Shown here one piece after another: positions 43,842-53,400 of a stretch of 64,000 bases of DNA. The stretch spans positions 1 to 64,000 of the forward strand of contig JBEULE010000033.1 of the NCBI GenBank assembly GCA_041287495.1, in the 5' to 3' direction. Source of the stretch: JAOABC01 sp041287495 (lineage in GTDB: Bacteria; Aquificota; Aquificia; Aquificales; Hydrogenothermaceae). The position numbers were made by a program, and so were the translations under genes. Numbering within the stretch: position 1 is the first letter of the stretch; each line of letters starts with the position of its first letter. A model generated the notes under the pieces. The model worked only from the letters and a program-made list of their open reading frames with translations, had not been told where the DNA came from and ran no database searches.

Positions 43842-44617
43842 TGTTTGAAACCTTCCAAAAGTTTATCCGGCGTAAAATGTTGGCATGTTATACACTCCGG
43901 AGAGTGGATAACTAAATTTACATCAGAGTCATACAACTGACTTAAAACATTAGTTTGGAAGAAATCTTTCGGTTTACCGAAGAAATGTAATTTTCTGTTT
44001 AGACCTACTACTTTATGGACATAGTTTGCTACTACACCTATATCGTGGGATACCATTATAACGGTTATACCTTTCTCTTGGTTTATCTTCTTTAAAAACT
44101 CATAAAAATTTTCCTGAGCTACCATATCTATACCTGTAGAAGGTTCATCAAGTATCAATAGCTTTGGCTGGGAAATTAGTGCCCTTGCTATCATTATTCT
44201 CTGCTGTTGCCCTCCGGATAACTTTCCAAAAGGATGATTTTCAAAACCTTCCATACCTACATACTTTATATACTCTATGGATCTTTTTAATTTTTGACTT
44301 TTTTGTATTTTTTCATTTATAAGTCCAAACATAACTACATCCAAAGCACTTACGGGAAAATCTCTTTCATATGAGGATTTTTGAGGGAGATAGCCAACCT
44401 TACCTTCTCCTATAAACTCTTTTGGACTTTTACCATCTATATATACAACACCAGAGGAAGGTTTTATAAATCCAAGTAAAGTTTTTACAAGTGTAGTTTT
44501 ACCTCCACCGTTTGGTCCTACAATTGCAACTATCTCTCCATCTTCTATATCCAGATTAATATCCTCTATTATTATCTTTCCATCTATTATTACTGTTAAA
44601 CCTTTAATCGTTATCAT
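43838..44617 (-). CDS. Metal ABC transporter ATP-binding protein (ZnuC/MntA type)
   Basis: 259 residues: Walker A VGPNGGGKTTLVKTLLGF, Q-loop LPQKSSYERDFP, signature KLSGGQQQRIMIARAL, Walker B LLILDEPSTGID, and the H-loop MVSHD. It ends with HSPECITCQHFTP, a Cys/His-rich tail that may sense or bind metal. It pairs with the permease downstream. The usual periplasmic metal-binding protein gene is absent from this cluster. Confidence 0.88.
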   Translation of the reverse strand: MITIKGLTVIIDGKIIIEDINLDIEDGEIVAIVGPNGGGKTTLVKTLLGFIKPSSGVVYIDGKSPKEFIGEGKVGYLPQKSSYERDFPVSALDVVMFGLINEKIQKSQKLKRSIEYIKYVGMEGFENHPFGKLSGGQQQRIMIARALISQPKLLILDEPSTGIDMVAQENFYEFLKKINQEKGITVIMVSHDIGVVANYVHKVVGLNRKLHFFGKPKDFFQTNVLSQLYDSDVNLVIHSPECITCQHFTPDKLLEGFKH

Positions 44618-45645
44618 TAATCTATCCTTACAACTATCTTTCCAAAAAACTGTCTGCTGAGTAATTTTTCGTAAGCTTTTTTGACATCTTCTAAACTATA
44701 AACACTGTCTATAACTGGCTTTAACTTCTGAGGGAAAAGTTTTATAAGAGTTGCAAACTCTCCCTTTGTTCCCATATATACACCGTGGATGGTAAGATTT
44801 TTACCAAATATATATCTTAAATTTATATTTACCTCTGCTCCTGTTGTAGAACCAAAGGTTATAACTTTTCCTCCTCTTTTTGTACATGAAAGAGATTTAG
44901 AAAAAGTTTCTGCACCTATATGGTCTACAACTATATCACACAGTTTTCCATCTGTATACTCTTTAACCTTTGAAACAAAATCCTGTTTTTTATAGTTTAT
45001 AACAAAATCAGCTCCTAACTGCTTAACCTTTTCTTCTTTCCATTTATCTCCGACTGTAGTTATAACTGTGGAACCGTATAGTTTTGCTATCTGTATTAAA
45101 GCTGTACCAACTCCAGAAGTCCCTCCATGTATGAGAACAGTATCAGAAGGTTTTACTCCGGCTCTTGTTACCAAAGAATGCCAAGATGTTATGTAGGTTA
45201 TTGGAATGCAGCTTGCCTCTTCAAAGGTAAGATTATCCGGAATTTTAAAAACATTTATAGCTGGTACTTTAACATACTCTGCAGATACACCATTATCTAT
45301 TGTTCCTAAAGGTCTGAATTTATCACATTCGTTGTCTTTTCCAGCCAAACATTTTTCACATTGACCACATGATAACCCAGAAAATATCACTACCCTATCT
45401 CCCTCTTTCACATTAGTAACACCTTTGCCTACTTCTTCCACAATACCAGCTCCATCAGATGCAAATATGTGAGGCAGTGGTATATCCATGGGATATTTTC
45501 CTTCCATAACCCATATATCAAGATGGTTAAGTGAAAATGCTTTTACTCTTACAAGGACCTCACCTTCTTCTATAGTAGGTTTTGGTAAATCTCCTATCTT
45601 AATTGATTTATACCCATTTAGCTCTTCATAGTATGCAGCTTTCAT
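44617..45645 (-). CDS. Zinc-containing alcohol dehydrogenase/quinone oxidoreductase-like protein
   Basis: 342-residue medium-chain dehydrogenase. NAD(P)-binding motif HGGTSGVGTALIQIAKLYG. The structural-zinc lobe CGQCEKCLAGKDNEC is intact, but the catalytic-zinc ligands are not: the usual Cys is replaced in SLNHLDIWV, and GHE by the FASDG region. It is therefore more like quinone/enoyl reductases with only structural zinc. The substrate is unknown. Its last base is shared with the first codon of the ATPase gene. Confidence 0.78.
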   Translation of the reverse strand: MKAAYYEELNGYKSIKIGDLPKPTIEEGEVLVRVKAFSLNHLDIWVMEGKYPMDIPLPHIFASDGAGIVEEVGKGVTNVKEGDRVVIFSGLSCGQCEKCLAGKDNECDKFRPLGTIDNGVSAEYVKVPAINVFKIPDNLTFEEASCIPITYITSWHSLVTRAGVKPSDTVLIHGGTSGVGTALIQIAKLYGSTVITTVGDKWKEEKVKQLGADFVINYKKQDFVSKVKEYTDGKLCDIVVDHIGAETFSKSLSCTKRGGKVITFGSTTGAEVNINLRYIFGKNLTIHGVYMGTKGEFATLIKLFPQKLKPVIDSVYSLEDVKKAYEKLLSRQFFGKIVVRID

Positions 45646-45709
45646 AATTACCCCCTAAAACTTTTGGCTGTGATATTATATTACAAATCCCTACTGAGGA
45701 AAAATACCT

Positions 45710-46342
45710 ATGCTTGAATATTTTCTTGTCTTTCTTGGTGGTTTCTTAGGGTCATATCACTGTATAGGTATGTGTGGATTTATACCTTCTTTGATTATTT
45801 ATAAACATTTTTGGGTAGATAATTTACTTTATAACTTAGGAAGAATATTTACATACTCATTTTTAGGATTTTTAGCCGGATTTCTTGGAATGTATTTTCA
45901 CAGTATAGAGTTCCAATATTTTCAAAAAGGACTCTCTCTAATATTAGGTATAGGTATGATAATTTTTGGACTTCAGATTACCGGGAATATAAAAGAAAAG
46001 GGAGTTCCTTTCTTAGATCCTGTATTTAATGCTATCTCCGATTTCTTATATCAATTTCGTAGTTCTCCTTTTTTCTTAGGTATGTTTAACGGTTTTTTGC
46101 CATGCCCTCTTGTTTATGCTTTTTTGATAAAAGCTGTTATAGATAAAGACCCTATTAAAGGTATGTTAACTATGGCTATTTTTGGACTTGGAACTGTTCC
46201 GGCTATGTTATTTTCTGCAAAAATTATAAATCTGATATCTCCTTACACAAGAAAAAATCTTGTCAGATTTGCTGGAATTATAGTAATTTTATTTGGAATA
46301 TGGACTATACTTCGTGGTTTTGGTATAGGTCATCACCACTAA
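45710..46342 (+). CDS. Sulfite exporter TauE/SafE (DsbD_2)-like membrane protein
   Basis: 210 residues with six hydrophobic segments, the N-terminal FLGGFLGSYHCIGMCGF and the repeated-half motif FNGFLPCPLVYAFLIKA. Each carries the Cys found in DsbD_2/UreH-like proteins. Relatives move copper or reductant during cytochrome oxidase assembly. The C-terminus is a His cluster (GIGHHH), which could bind metal. Divergent from the alcohol dehydrogenase and 15 bases ahead of the beta-CASP gene. Transport substrate inferred, not shown. Confidence 0.75.
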   Translation: MLEYFLVFLGGFLGSYHCIGMCGFIPSLIIYKHFWVDNLLYNLGRIFTYSFLGFLAGFLGMYFHSIEFQYFQKGLSLILGIGMIIFGLQITGNIKEKGVPFLDPVFNAISDFLYQFRSSPFFLGMFNGFLPCPLVYAFLIKAVIDKDPIKGMLTMAIFGLGTVPAMLFSAKIINLISPYTRKNLVRFAGIIVILFGIWTILRGFGIGHHH

Positions 46343-46357
46343 CTTTGGGGGCTTAAT

Positions 46358-47752
46358 ATGATAGTTCAATCTTTCGGTGGAGTTGAAGGCGTTACTGGTT
46401 CCTGTCATTTAGTTAAGGTAGGAAAGTTAAACATCCTTATAGACTGTGGGATGTTTCAAGGTTTAGATGAGGATAAAAACTACGAAAATTTTGAATTTGA
46501 CCCATCTATTATAGATTACTTAATCCTTACCCATTTTCATATAGACCACTGTGGAAGAATACCTCTCTTAGTTAAATATGGATTCAAAGGAAAAATAATC
46601 TCAACAAAACCTACATACCATATCACACGTATAATGTTATTAGATGCGGCAAATGTAATGAGAGAAGAGTATAAAACAAAACTGAAAAAAGCTATGAGGA
46701 AAGGGACTCCAGAGGAAGTTAATCCTCCTTTATACGATGAGAATGATGTTTTTGCAGCTATGGATTATTTTAAAATTATACTGGATTATAATCAACCTTT
46801 TAGTTTATCGAAAGATGTAAAGATAGTTTTGAAAAATGCCGGACATATACTTGGGTCAGCATATGTTGAGATGTATGTAAATTTAGGTTATCAGGAAAAG
46901 AAAATTATATTCTCTGGAGATTTAGGAACAGATAATAAACTGGTAATAAAACCTATAGAATATCCCTCTGAGGCAGATGTAGTATTTATTGAGTCAACAT
47001 ACGGAAACAGGAACCACAAACCATTGGAAGAGTCTATTAAAGAGTTTAAAACAGCAATAATAGAAAGTTTTAAAGATGGTGGAAATGTAGTTATCCCAAC
47101 CTTTGCATTAGAGAGAGCTCAGGAGATACTATACATTTTGAGAAAGATGTATGATGCCGGAGAACTTCCTAAATGTAAAGTTTTTCTAGATAGTCCTCTT
47201 GCAATATCTGCAACAAGATTATTTTTACAATTTCCAGAATATCTCAACGAAGAAACAAGAAGTTTGATAGATAAGAGTTATAACCCATTTGTTTTTTCAG
47301 ATGTCTATTTTACAACCTCTGTGGAAGAGTCTCGGAAGATTAACGAGATTGAAAGTAATGCCATAATCCTTGCAGGTAGTGGGATGTGTAATGGAGGAAG
47401 AATAAAACATCATTTAAAACATAACCTATGGAGAGAAAACTCATCTGTTGTGTTTGTAGGTTATCAGGCAGTTGGAACACTTGGAAGACAGATAGTAGAT
47501 GGTGCAAAGAAAGTTAAGATATACGGAGAAGATATAGCTGTTAAGGCAAAAATCTACACTATCAATGGTTTTTCAGCCCATGCAGACCAATCTGGATTAC
47601 TAAAATTTTTAAAATCCTGTGCTAATCTTCAATTAGCATATCTAATCCATGGTGAGCCAGAGATTATGGAAGAGTTCAAAGAAGTTATAGAGAAAGGTAT
47701 AGGTATAAAATCTCACATTGTAAAAAAATCGGAATACGTATATATTAATTAG
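46358..47752 (+). CDS. Beta-CASP metallo-beta-lactamase-fold ribonuclease
   Basis: 464 residues in the CPSF-73-like bacterial group. Metal motifs: LTHFHIDHCGRIPLL, NAGHILGSAYVEMY, SGDLGTD. Beta-CASP motifs: VFIESTYGNR, then GSGMCNGGRIKHHLKHNL and INGFSAHADQSGLL with the terminal HGEPE. These are zinc-dependent RNA endonucleases or 5' exonucleases. All catalytic residues that I can place are present. Short GGGGG ribosome site ahead of ATG 46358. Confidence 0.9.
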   Translation: MIVQSFGGVEGVTGSCHLVKVGKLNILIDCGMFQGLDEDKNYENFEFDPSIIDYLILTHFHIDHCGRIPLLVKYGFKGKIISTKPTYHITRIMLLDAANVMREEYKTKLKKAMRKGTPEEVNPPLYDENDVFAAMDYFKIILDYNQPFSLSKDVKIVLKNAGHILGSAYVEMYVNLGYQEKKIIFSGDLGTDNKLVIKPIEYPSEADVVFIESTYGNRNHKPLEESIKEFKTAIIESFKDGGNVVIPTFALERAQEILYILRKMYDAGELPKCKVFLDSPLAISATRLFLQFPEYLNEETRSLIDKSYNPFVFSDVYFTTSVEESRKINEIESNAIILAGSGMCNGGRIKHHLKHNLWRENSSVVFVGYQAVGTLGRQIVDGAKKVKIYGEDIAVKAKIYTINGFSAHADQSGLLKFLKSCANLQLAYLIHGEPEIMEEFKEVIEKGIGIKSHIVKKSEYVYIN

Positions 47753-47774
47753 GTAAGAAATTGGAGGTCTAAAA

Positions 47775-48548
47775 ATGCCGACAGTTGAAGAGAGGATAGA
47801 TAGGTTAGAAAATCTTCTGGAAAATTTTACAAATATGGTTGCAGTTGAGTTTAATAAAGCCTTCACAGCTATAACTAGAGTCTCTATGAGACTTGAAGAG
47901 ATGGCAATCAGAATGGAAGAACAACATCAGAAATTTAGGCAGGAATTGAAAGAATCCCACGAAGCATTCAAGCAAGAGATAAGAGAATCCCACGAAGCAT
48001 TCAAAGAAGAGATGAGAGAAACATTTGATAAATGGGCTGAAGAGAGAAAGGAGAGAGATAAAAGATACGAAGAAGAGAAAAAAGAAATCCAGAGAGAGTG
48101 GAACAAAAGATGGGGAGAACTCTCTAATAAACTTGGAACGATAGTTGAAGATATAATTTTCCCGGCTACTGAACCTGTTTTAACATCTTACTTTAAATGT
48201 GAGTTAGACACCTTATCTATGAATGTTAAAAGAAAAAAAGGAAACTTAAAAGATGAGTTTGATGTTGTAGCTGTAAGCCAAGAAATAAAAACTGTTTTTT
48301 TAATTGAGGTAAAATCTACTCCAAAAGTAGAATATATAAATGAGTTTAAAGATAAAAAAGTGGAGAGATTTAAAAAACTTTTTACAGAATTTAATGACTA
48401 TAAGTTAGTTTTAATATTTGCATCTCTGAGATTAGAAGATGATATAGTTAACTATCTTACAAAAAATGGTATATATGCGATGGCTTACAGAGAATGGGAA
48501 TACATGGATATTTTAAATTTTGACAAATTAAATAAGGAGGTAGTTTAA
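47775..48548 (+). CDS. Coiled-coil protein with PD-(D/E)XK-like C-terminal domain (DUF3782-like)
   Basis: 257 residues. The first 115 or so form a long charged coiled coil (RIDRLENLLENFTNMVAVEF, then 11-residue repeats around ESHEAFK). The C-terminal half contains EFDVVAVSQEIKTVFLIEVK, i.e. the spaced D...EVK of PD-(D/E)XK nucleases, within a fold I associate with DUF3782. Nuclease activity is possible but not established. Strong GGAGG before ATG 47775. It sits between the RNase and thiG genes. Confidence 0.65.
   Translation: MPTVEERIDRLENLLENFTNMVAVEFNKAFTAITRVSMRLEEMAIRMEEQHQKFRQELKESHEAFKQEIRESHEAFKEEMRETFDKWAEERKERDKRYEEEKKEIQREWNKRWGELSNKLGTIVEDIIFPATEPVLTSYFKCELDTLSMNVKRKKGNLKDEFDVVAVSQEIKTVFLIEVKSTPKVEYINEFKDKKVERFKKLFTEFNDYKLVLIFASLRLEDDIVNYLTKNGIYAMAYREWEYMDILNFDKLNKEVV
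47951..48016 (+). repeat. Tandem 33-base repeat within the coiled-coil gene
   Basis: AGAATCCCACGAAGCATTCA occurs at 47951 and again at 47984, so two copies of a 33-base unit encode successive 11-residue coiled-coil repeats (ESHEAFKQEIR / ESHEAFKEEMR). Confidence 0.85.
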
Positions 48549-49349
48549 GTGTTTGACTTAGAAGAATTTTTAAAGAATGACAAGCTTGTAATCGGTGGTA
48601 AAGAGTTTACATCAAGGCTTATTGTTGGTTCTGGAAAATACAAAGATTTTCAGCAGACAAAAGAGGCAACAGAAGCTTCCGGAGCCCAGATGATAACAGT
48701 TGCAGTTAGAAGAGTAAATATTACAGATCCAACAAAAGATAACCTTTTAAACTACATAGATACATCAAAGATAATGATACTTCCAAACACAGCTGGATGT
48801 TATACAGCAGAAGAAGCAGTTTTAACCGCAAAACTTGCAGCAGAAGCTTTAGGACACAAATTTGTAAAACTTGAAGTTATAGGAGACCAAAAAACATTAT
48901 ATCCAGATATGATAGAAACGTTAAAGGCAGCAGAGATACTCGTAAAAGAAGGATTTACAGTTTTACCATACATAACAGATGATCCTATAATGGCAAAAAG
49001 ATTTGAAGATATAGGATGTGCTGCAGTTATGCCTTTAGCTGCTCCTATTGGCTCTGGACTTGGATTGCAAAATCCTTACAATATACTTTTTATAAAAGAA
49101 GCAGTTAAGGTTCCGGTTATAGTTGATGCAGGAATAGGGACAGCTTCAGATGCGGCAGTTGTTATGGAGTTAGGAGTTGACGGAGTTTTAATGAACACTG
49201 CAATAGCTCAGGCAAAAGACCCAATAAAGATGGCTGTAGCCATGAAACATGCGGTTATAGCTGGAAGACTTGCATATTTAGCAGGAAGAATACCCAAGAA
49301 AATGTATGCTTCAGCATCATCTCCTATGGAAGGTATAATTGGTAGATAA
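48549..49349 (+). CDS. thiG: Thiazole synthase
   Basis: 266-residue TIM-barrel enzyme that builds the thiazole of thiamin from deoxyxylulose phosphate, dehydroglycine and ThiS thiocarboxylate. LIVGSGKYKDFQQTKEATEA, ILPNTAGCYTAEEAV, KLEVIGD with the Schiff-base Lys, and PVIVDAGIGTASDAAVVMEL are present. Start GTG at 48549 behind AAGGAGG. Neither thiS nor thiF is adjacent. No thiamin riboswitch is recognisable upstream. Confidence 0.95.
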   Translation: MFDLEEFLKNDKLVIGGKEFTSRLIVGSGKYKDFQQTKEATEASGAQMITVAVRRVNITDPTKDNLLNYIDTSKIMILPNTAGCYTAEEAVLTAKLAAEALGHKFVKLEVIGDQKTLYPDMIETLKAAEILVKEGFTVLPYITDDPIMAKRFEDIGCAAVMPLAAPIGSGLGLQNPYNILFIKEAVKVPVIVDAGIGTASDAAVVMELGVDGVLMNTAIAQAKDPIKMAVAMKHAVIAGRLAYLAGRIPKKMYASASSPMEGIIGR

Positions 49350-49373
49350 TGGTTTTTATATAGGATTTAAAGA

Positions 49374-50102
49374 GTGAAAACGGCAATTGTTATTCCGGCT
49401 CGTAGAGGTTCTACAAGGTTAAAAGATAAACTACTTCTGAAAGTGAAAGATAAACCAGTTATTGCTTACACAGTAGAAAACTGTCTTAAAGTAAGAAATA
49501 TAGATAGAGTTATAGTTGCCTGTGATGATGATGAATTTAAAGAAGTACTAAAAGAATATCCTATTGATGTTATACTTACTCCATCAGACATTCAAAGTGG
49601 AAGTGATAGGATAGCTTATGTTATCAAAGACCTTGATTATGATTTTATTGTCAATGTTCAAGCAGATGAGCCACTTTTAAATCCAGTAGATATAGAAAAA
49701 GTTGCAGTAGCTTTGAAAGACTATCCTATCACGACCCTTGCATATCCTATAACAGAGGAAGAAGATTATCTAAATCCAAATGTAGTAAAGGTTGTCCTTG
49801 ATAGAGAAAACTGTGGAATATACTTTTCAAGAAGCCCCATACCATTTTACAGAGATATAGATTTTAACACCCTGAAAAATCTAAAATATCCACTTAAACA
49901 TATAGGTATATACGGATACAGAAAAGATGTACTGTTAAATTTTGCTTACTCAATGGAAAAATCACCAATCGAAGAGATAGAGAAGTTAGAACAGTTAAGA
50001 CTCTTATATAACGGCTATAAAATAAAAATATTTATAGCATCAAAAGATACAATAGGAATAGATACAAAAGAAGATTTCGAAAGATTCTGTACACTCATCT
50101 AA
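49374..50102 (+). CDS. kdsB: 3-deoxy-manno-octulosonate cytidylyltransferase
   Basis: 242 residues. Makes CMP-Kdo for lipopolysaccharide. Nucleotide-binding motif IPARRGSTRLKDKLL, VACDDDEF, NVQADEPLLNP, YFSRSPIPF and HIGIYGYRK are characteristic. GTG at 49374. It implies an outer membrane with Kdo-containing LPS. Confidence 0.92.
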   Translation: MKTAIVIPARRGSTRLKDKLLLKVKDKPVIAYTVENCLKVRNIDRVIVACDDDEFKEVLKEYPIDVILTPSDIQSGSDRIAYVIKDLDYDFIVNVQADEPLLNPVDIEKVAVALKDYPITTLAYPITEEEDYLNPNVVKVVLDRENCGIYFSRSPIPFYRDIDFNTLKNLKYPLKHIGIYGYRKDVLLNFAYSMEKSPIEEIEKLEQLRLLYNGYKIKIFIASKDTIGIDTKEDFERFCTLI

Positions 50103-50159
50103 CCTTCCACGATTTTTTTACGAAAAAGATATATACTTTCTATTATTAAAGAGGAGGAA

Positions 50160-50447
50160 ATGAAGTTGAAAGTATTACTAATATCTTTTTCCATAATAAT
50201 TGCTTTTTTTAGCACAGGGTATAGTATTGATGAATTATATATAAAAGTTAAAGTAGAATCTGTTGATAAAGCATCAAATACTATACATGCGACTGGTTTA
50301 ACTGGTCCATGTAAAGGTTATCATCTTATTTTAAAATCACATAACTTAAAAGCTGAATTTGTAAGAGGAAAAGAAATTTTTGTACTTATTGATAGTAATA
50401 CCTGCAAAAATAACGGTGTTTATGAATTGAAAGAGGTGTCACCATGA
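50160..50447 (+). CDS. Small secreted protein preceding PilY1
   Basis: 95 residues: signal peptide (LLISFSIIIAFFSTGYS) and a compact extracytoplasmic domain with two Cys (GPCKGYHL, SNTCKNNG) that could form a disulfide. GAGGAGG ribosome site. The stop overlaps the PilY1 ATG (ATGA), so it is co-translated with the pilus-tip protein; a role in its export, folding or in the pilus tip is inferred. Family not recognised. Confidence 0.6.
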   Translation: MKLKVLLISFSIIIAFFSTGYSIDELYIKVKVESVDKASNTIHATGLTGPCKGYHLILKSHNLKAEFVRGKEIFVLIDSNTCKNNGVYELKEVSP

Positions 50448-53400
50448 GGAAATTGAAAGTTTTAATATCTTTAATTGTTTTAGCTTTAACAAAATCTATA
50501 ATAGCTGCTAATATGTCAGATTACTGTTATACACCACCGTTTATGGGAACTTCTGTTGCTCCTAATGTATTATTGGTAGTTGATGTTAGTGGTTCAATGT
50601 CATGGTGTGCCTATAATCCTAGTAGTGATAAAACTGGTTGTTGTACTTCCTCATCAGGATGTGGCTGGACATATAAAGGCACTGAGGAAGGATACTTTGA
50701 TCCTACAAAAGTTTACAAATATCAATCAGGTGTCTGGGTAGAAACTACAGGAACACCTGCGAGCTGTCCAAAAAGTGCGTACGTATGTAATTGGTGGGAA
50801 TGTTTTGATGCACTAGATAAGACAAAGTTATACAGCGGTAGCTGTCTCAACTTTCTGTACATGACAAGGATAGATTTAGTAAGGTGGGCATTAACTGGGG
50901 GTAGTCTTGCAAGCTGTAATACTGGTGTGAACGTAAAAAATCCCAGTATAAAAAAGTGTGATCCTGAATCTTACCAAACACCTGGAGATCAGACTTCCTG
51001 TGACTCTTATGGGTGCGTGCTGGAAACAAACTCAGGAGTACAGGTGAAAGTCCCTTGGAGCAGGATATATCAAGGTCTTCTCTTCCAACTTAAAAACCTG
51101 AGTCTAAAACCGAGAATTGGTGTTATGTTCTTCAGTGGCTACGGTGTGAGAAGTGAAGCGAGTGTTTATATAGGGGGCTTTAAAGCAAGTAACAACTACG
51201 ATGTGTTAAACCCCTATAAGAATGTTATAACGGCAATAAACACTGAGGATCCAGGCGGTGGGACACCGACGGCTCCAGCTCTGTGGGATACGTACAACTA
51301 CTTTGCTCAACAGAATCCACAGTACGGAGGACTATCTCCACAGTCCGGAAGTGGTGGTAAGTGGAAGAATCCTATGTATCAGTGTTTTGACTTAAACAAC
51401 GATGGACAATGTGAGGGTAGTGAGTTTCAGCTTGTTCCGTGTGCTAAAAACTTCGTAATACTCATGACTGATGGGCAGTGGAATATCGGAGGTCCACCTA
51501 ATAATGTAACAGTTGCCTGCAGTATAGATTACGGATTTGAGCAATATTCTGTAGATCCTGTAGTACCGGCTTACTGGCTTCACAAAAAAGGATTCACAAA
51601 TTCTATAACGAATATATACTCTTATGTTGATGCTATATATGGTATTGGTTTGTGGCTTAATGGAACAGGTGCAACATCTTTAAAAAATGTAGCTATGTAT
51701 GGTTCTTTTGATAGAAGTAAACAGTGGCCTGATAGTTTATCTGATTATCCAAAGGCAACGTGTGGTCCAATTGATGATTGCTGTTCTTCTCCTAACTGTG
51801 GTAAAGGTTCTTCTTGTACAAATTTGCCACCTTCCTCTCCTGATTGGGATAAAGATGGTAATGGTATTCCAGATACTTTCTTTGGAGCATCTGATGCAAA
51901 GGAAATTAAAGATAGTATGATGAATGCTATACTTGACATATTGCGTCGGGCTTCCTCCGGATCCACAGTTGCAACACTTTCTACAAAAACAGCCATATCT
52001 TCCTTACTCGTTCAACCATACTTTTATCCATCATATACAGATAGTAATGGTAATACCGTATCGTGGATTGGATTTTTAAGATCATTCTGGATTGATCCAA
52101 AAAATGATTCAAGAGAAGATACAAATCAGGATAAAGTTCTCAATTTAAATATAGATAACATCTTTCAAACATACTTTGACACAAGCTCAAATGAGACAAA
52201 AGCTGCCATCTTATCTGATTCTTCAACTTGTCAAACAACCGGAATAAAAAAGATTAATGAACTTTTACCGGTATTTAATAGTTCTTGCTGGCTTGCTACA
52301 TGTGATCCATCAAGTAGAAAAATATATTTTTATTTTAATAGTGAAAAGTCTTTAACTGAATTTAACACCTCAAACTATGCACTTTTACAACCAATTTGGG
52401 ATTATGTTGATGATGGTAATAATAACAACTCTGTATCCCAAACAGTATCTCAATGTATAATCAGATACCTAAGAGGGGAAGACCTTTCAAACGATACTAC
52501 ATGTAAAACAGTATCTTATGTTTCAAGAAATTTAAATGTAAACATTAAAGATTTTGGTTGCTCTTCTACTGATAACATTAAAAAGTGGAAACTTGGAGAT
52601 ATAATCTATTCAACGCCTTCTGTAGTAAGTAATGAGCCTCTTAGAACCTATCATTTGAAGTATGGAGATAACACTTATTATCAGTATATATCATCAAACA
52701 ATTATAAAAACAGACCTTCTTATGTGATAGTTGGTGCCAATGATGGTATGTTACACTTCTTCCGGATGGGAACAATTATAGATCAATCTAATACAGATCA
52801 GAATAACCCGGTAAAACTTCAAAACTCTCCGACAGACACAGGTACAGATAAAATAGGTCAGGAAGAGTTTGCTTTTATTCCTAATAATGCTATACCATAT
52901 TTACTATGGTATGGAAGTCAAAATTACTGTCATATTCCTATTGTTGACAGTAGAACATTGGTATTTGATGCTTCTATAAAGGGAAATTCAACGGATACTA
53001 AATCCCAATCTTCTTGGAGAACTATTCTTGTAGGTGCAATGGGTTTTGGTGGTAAAAGTATAACAATAGGTAATCAAATAATAGGTAATCAAACTTACAG
53101 CTCTTCTATTTTTGCATTGGATCTTACAGAATACTTAAATGGAACTGCCACTACTCCAACTGTATTGTGGGAGAAACCTTTACCAGATAATACTTTAACT
53201 TTATCTTTTCCATCTGTCATAAGGGTTGGAGATCCAAATCAAAATGGCGACTGGTATGTTGTTATTGGTAGTGGACCTTTAAATCCTAAACCTTCATCAA
53301 GTTCTGATTATACAAATTCACCCAAACTTTATTTCTTTAATCTAAGAGATGGAAGCCTAATTAAAATAATAAGTATAACTCTCCCAAATAATACTGTTGC

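Noticed and set aside
48540..48560. TPP riboswitch for thiG (and thiD)
   Set aside because: No CUGAGA core or typical paired helices are visible; both genes lie within operons with very short upstream gaps.
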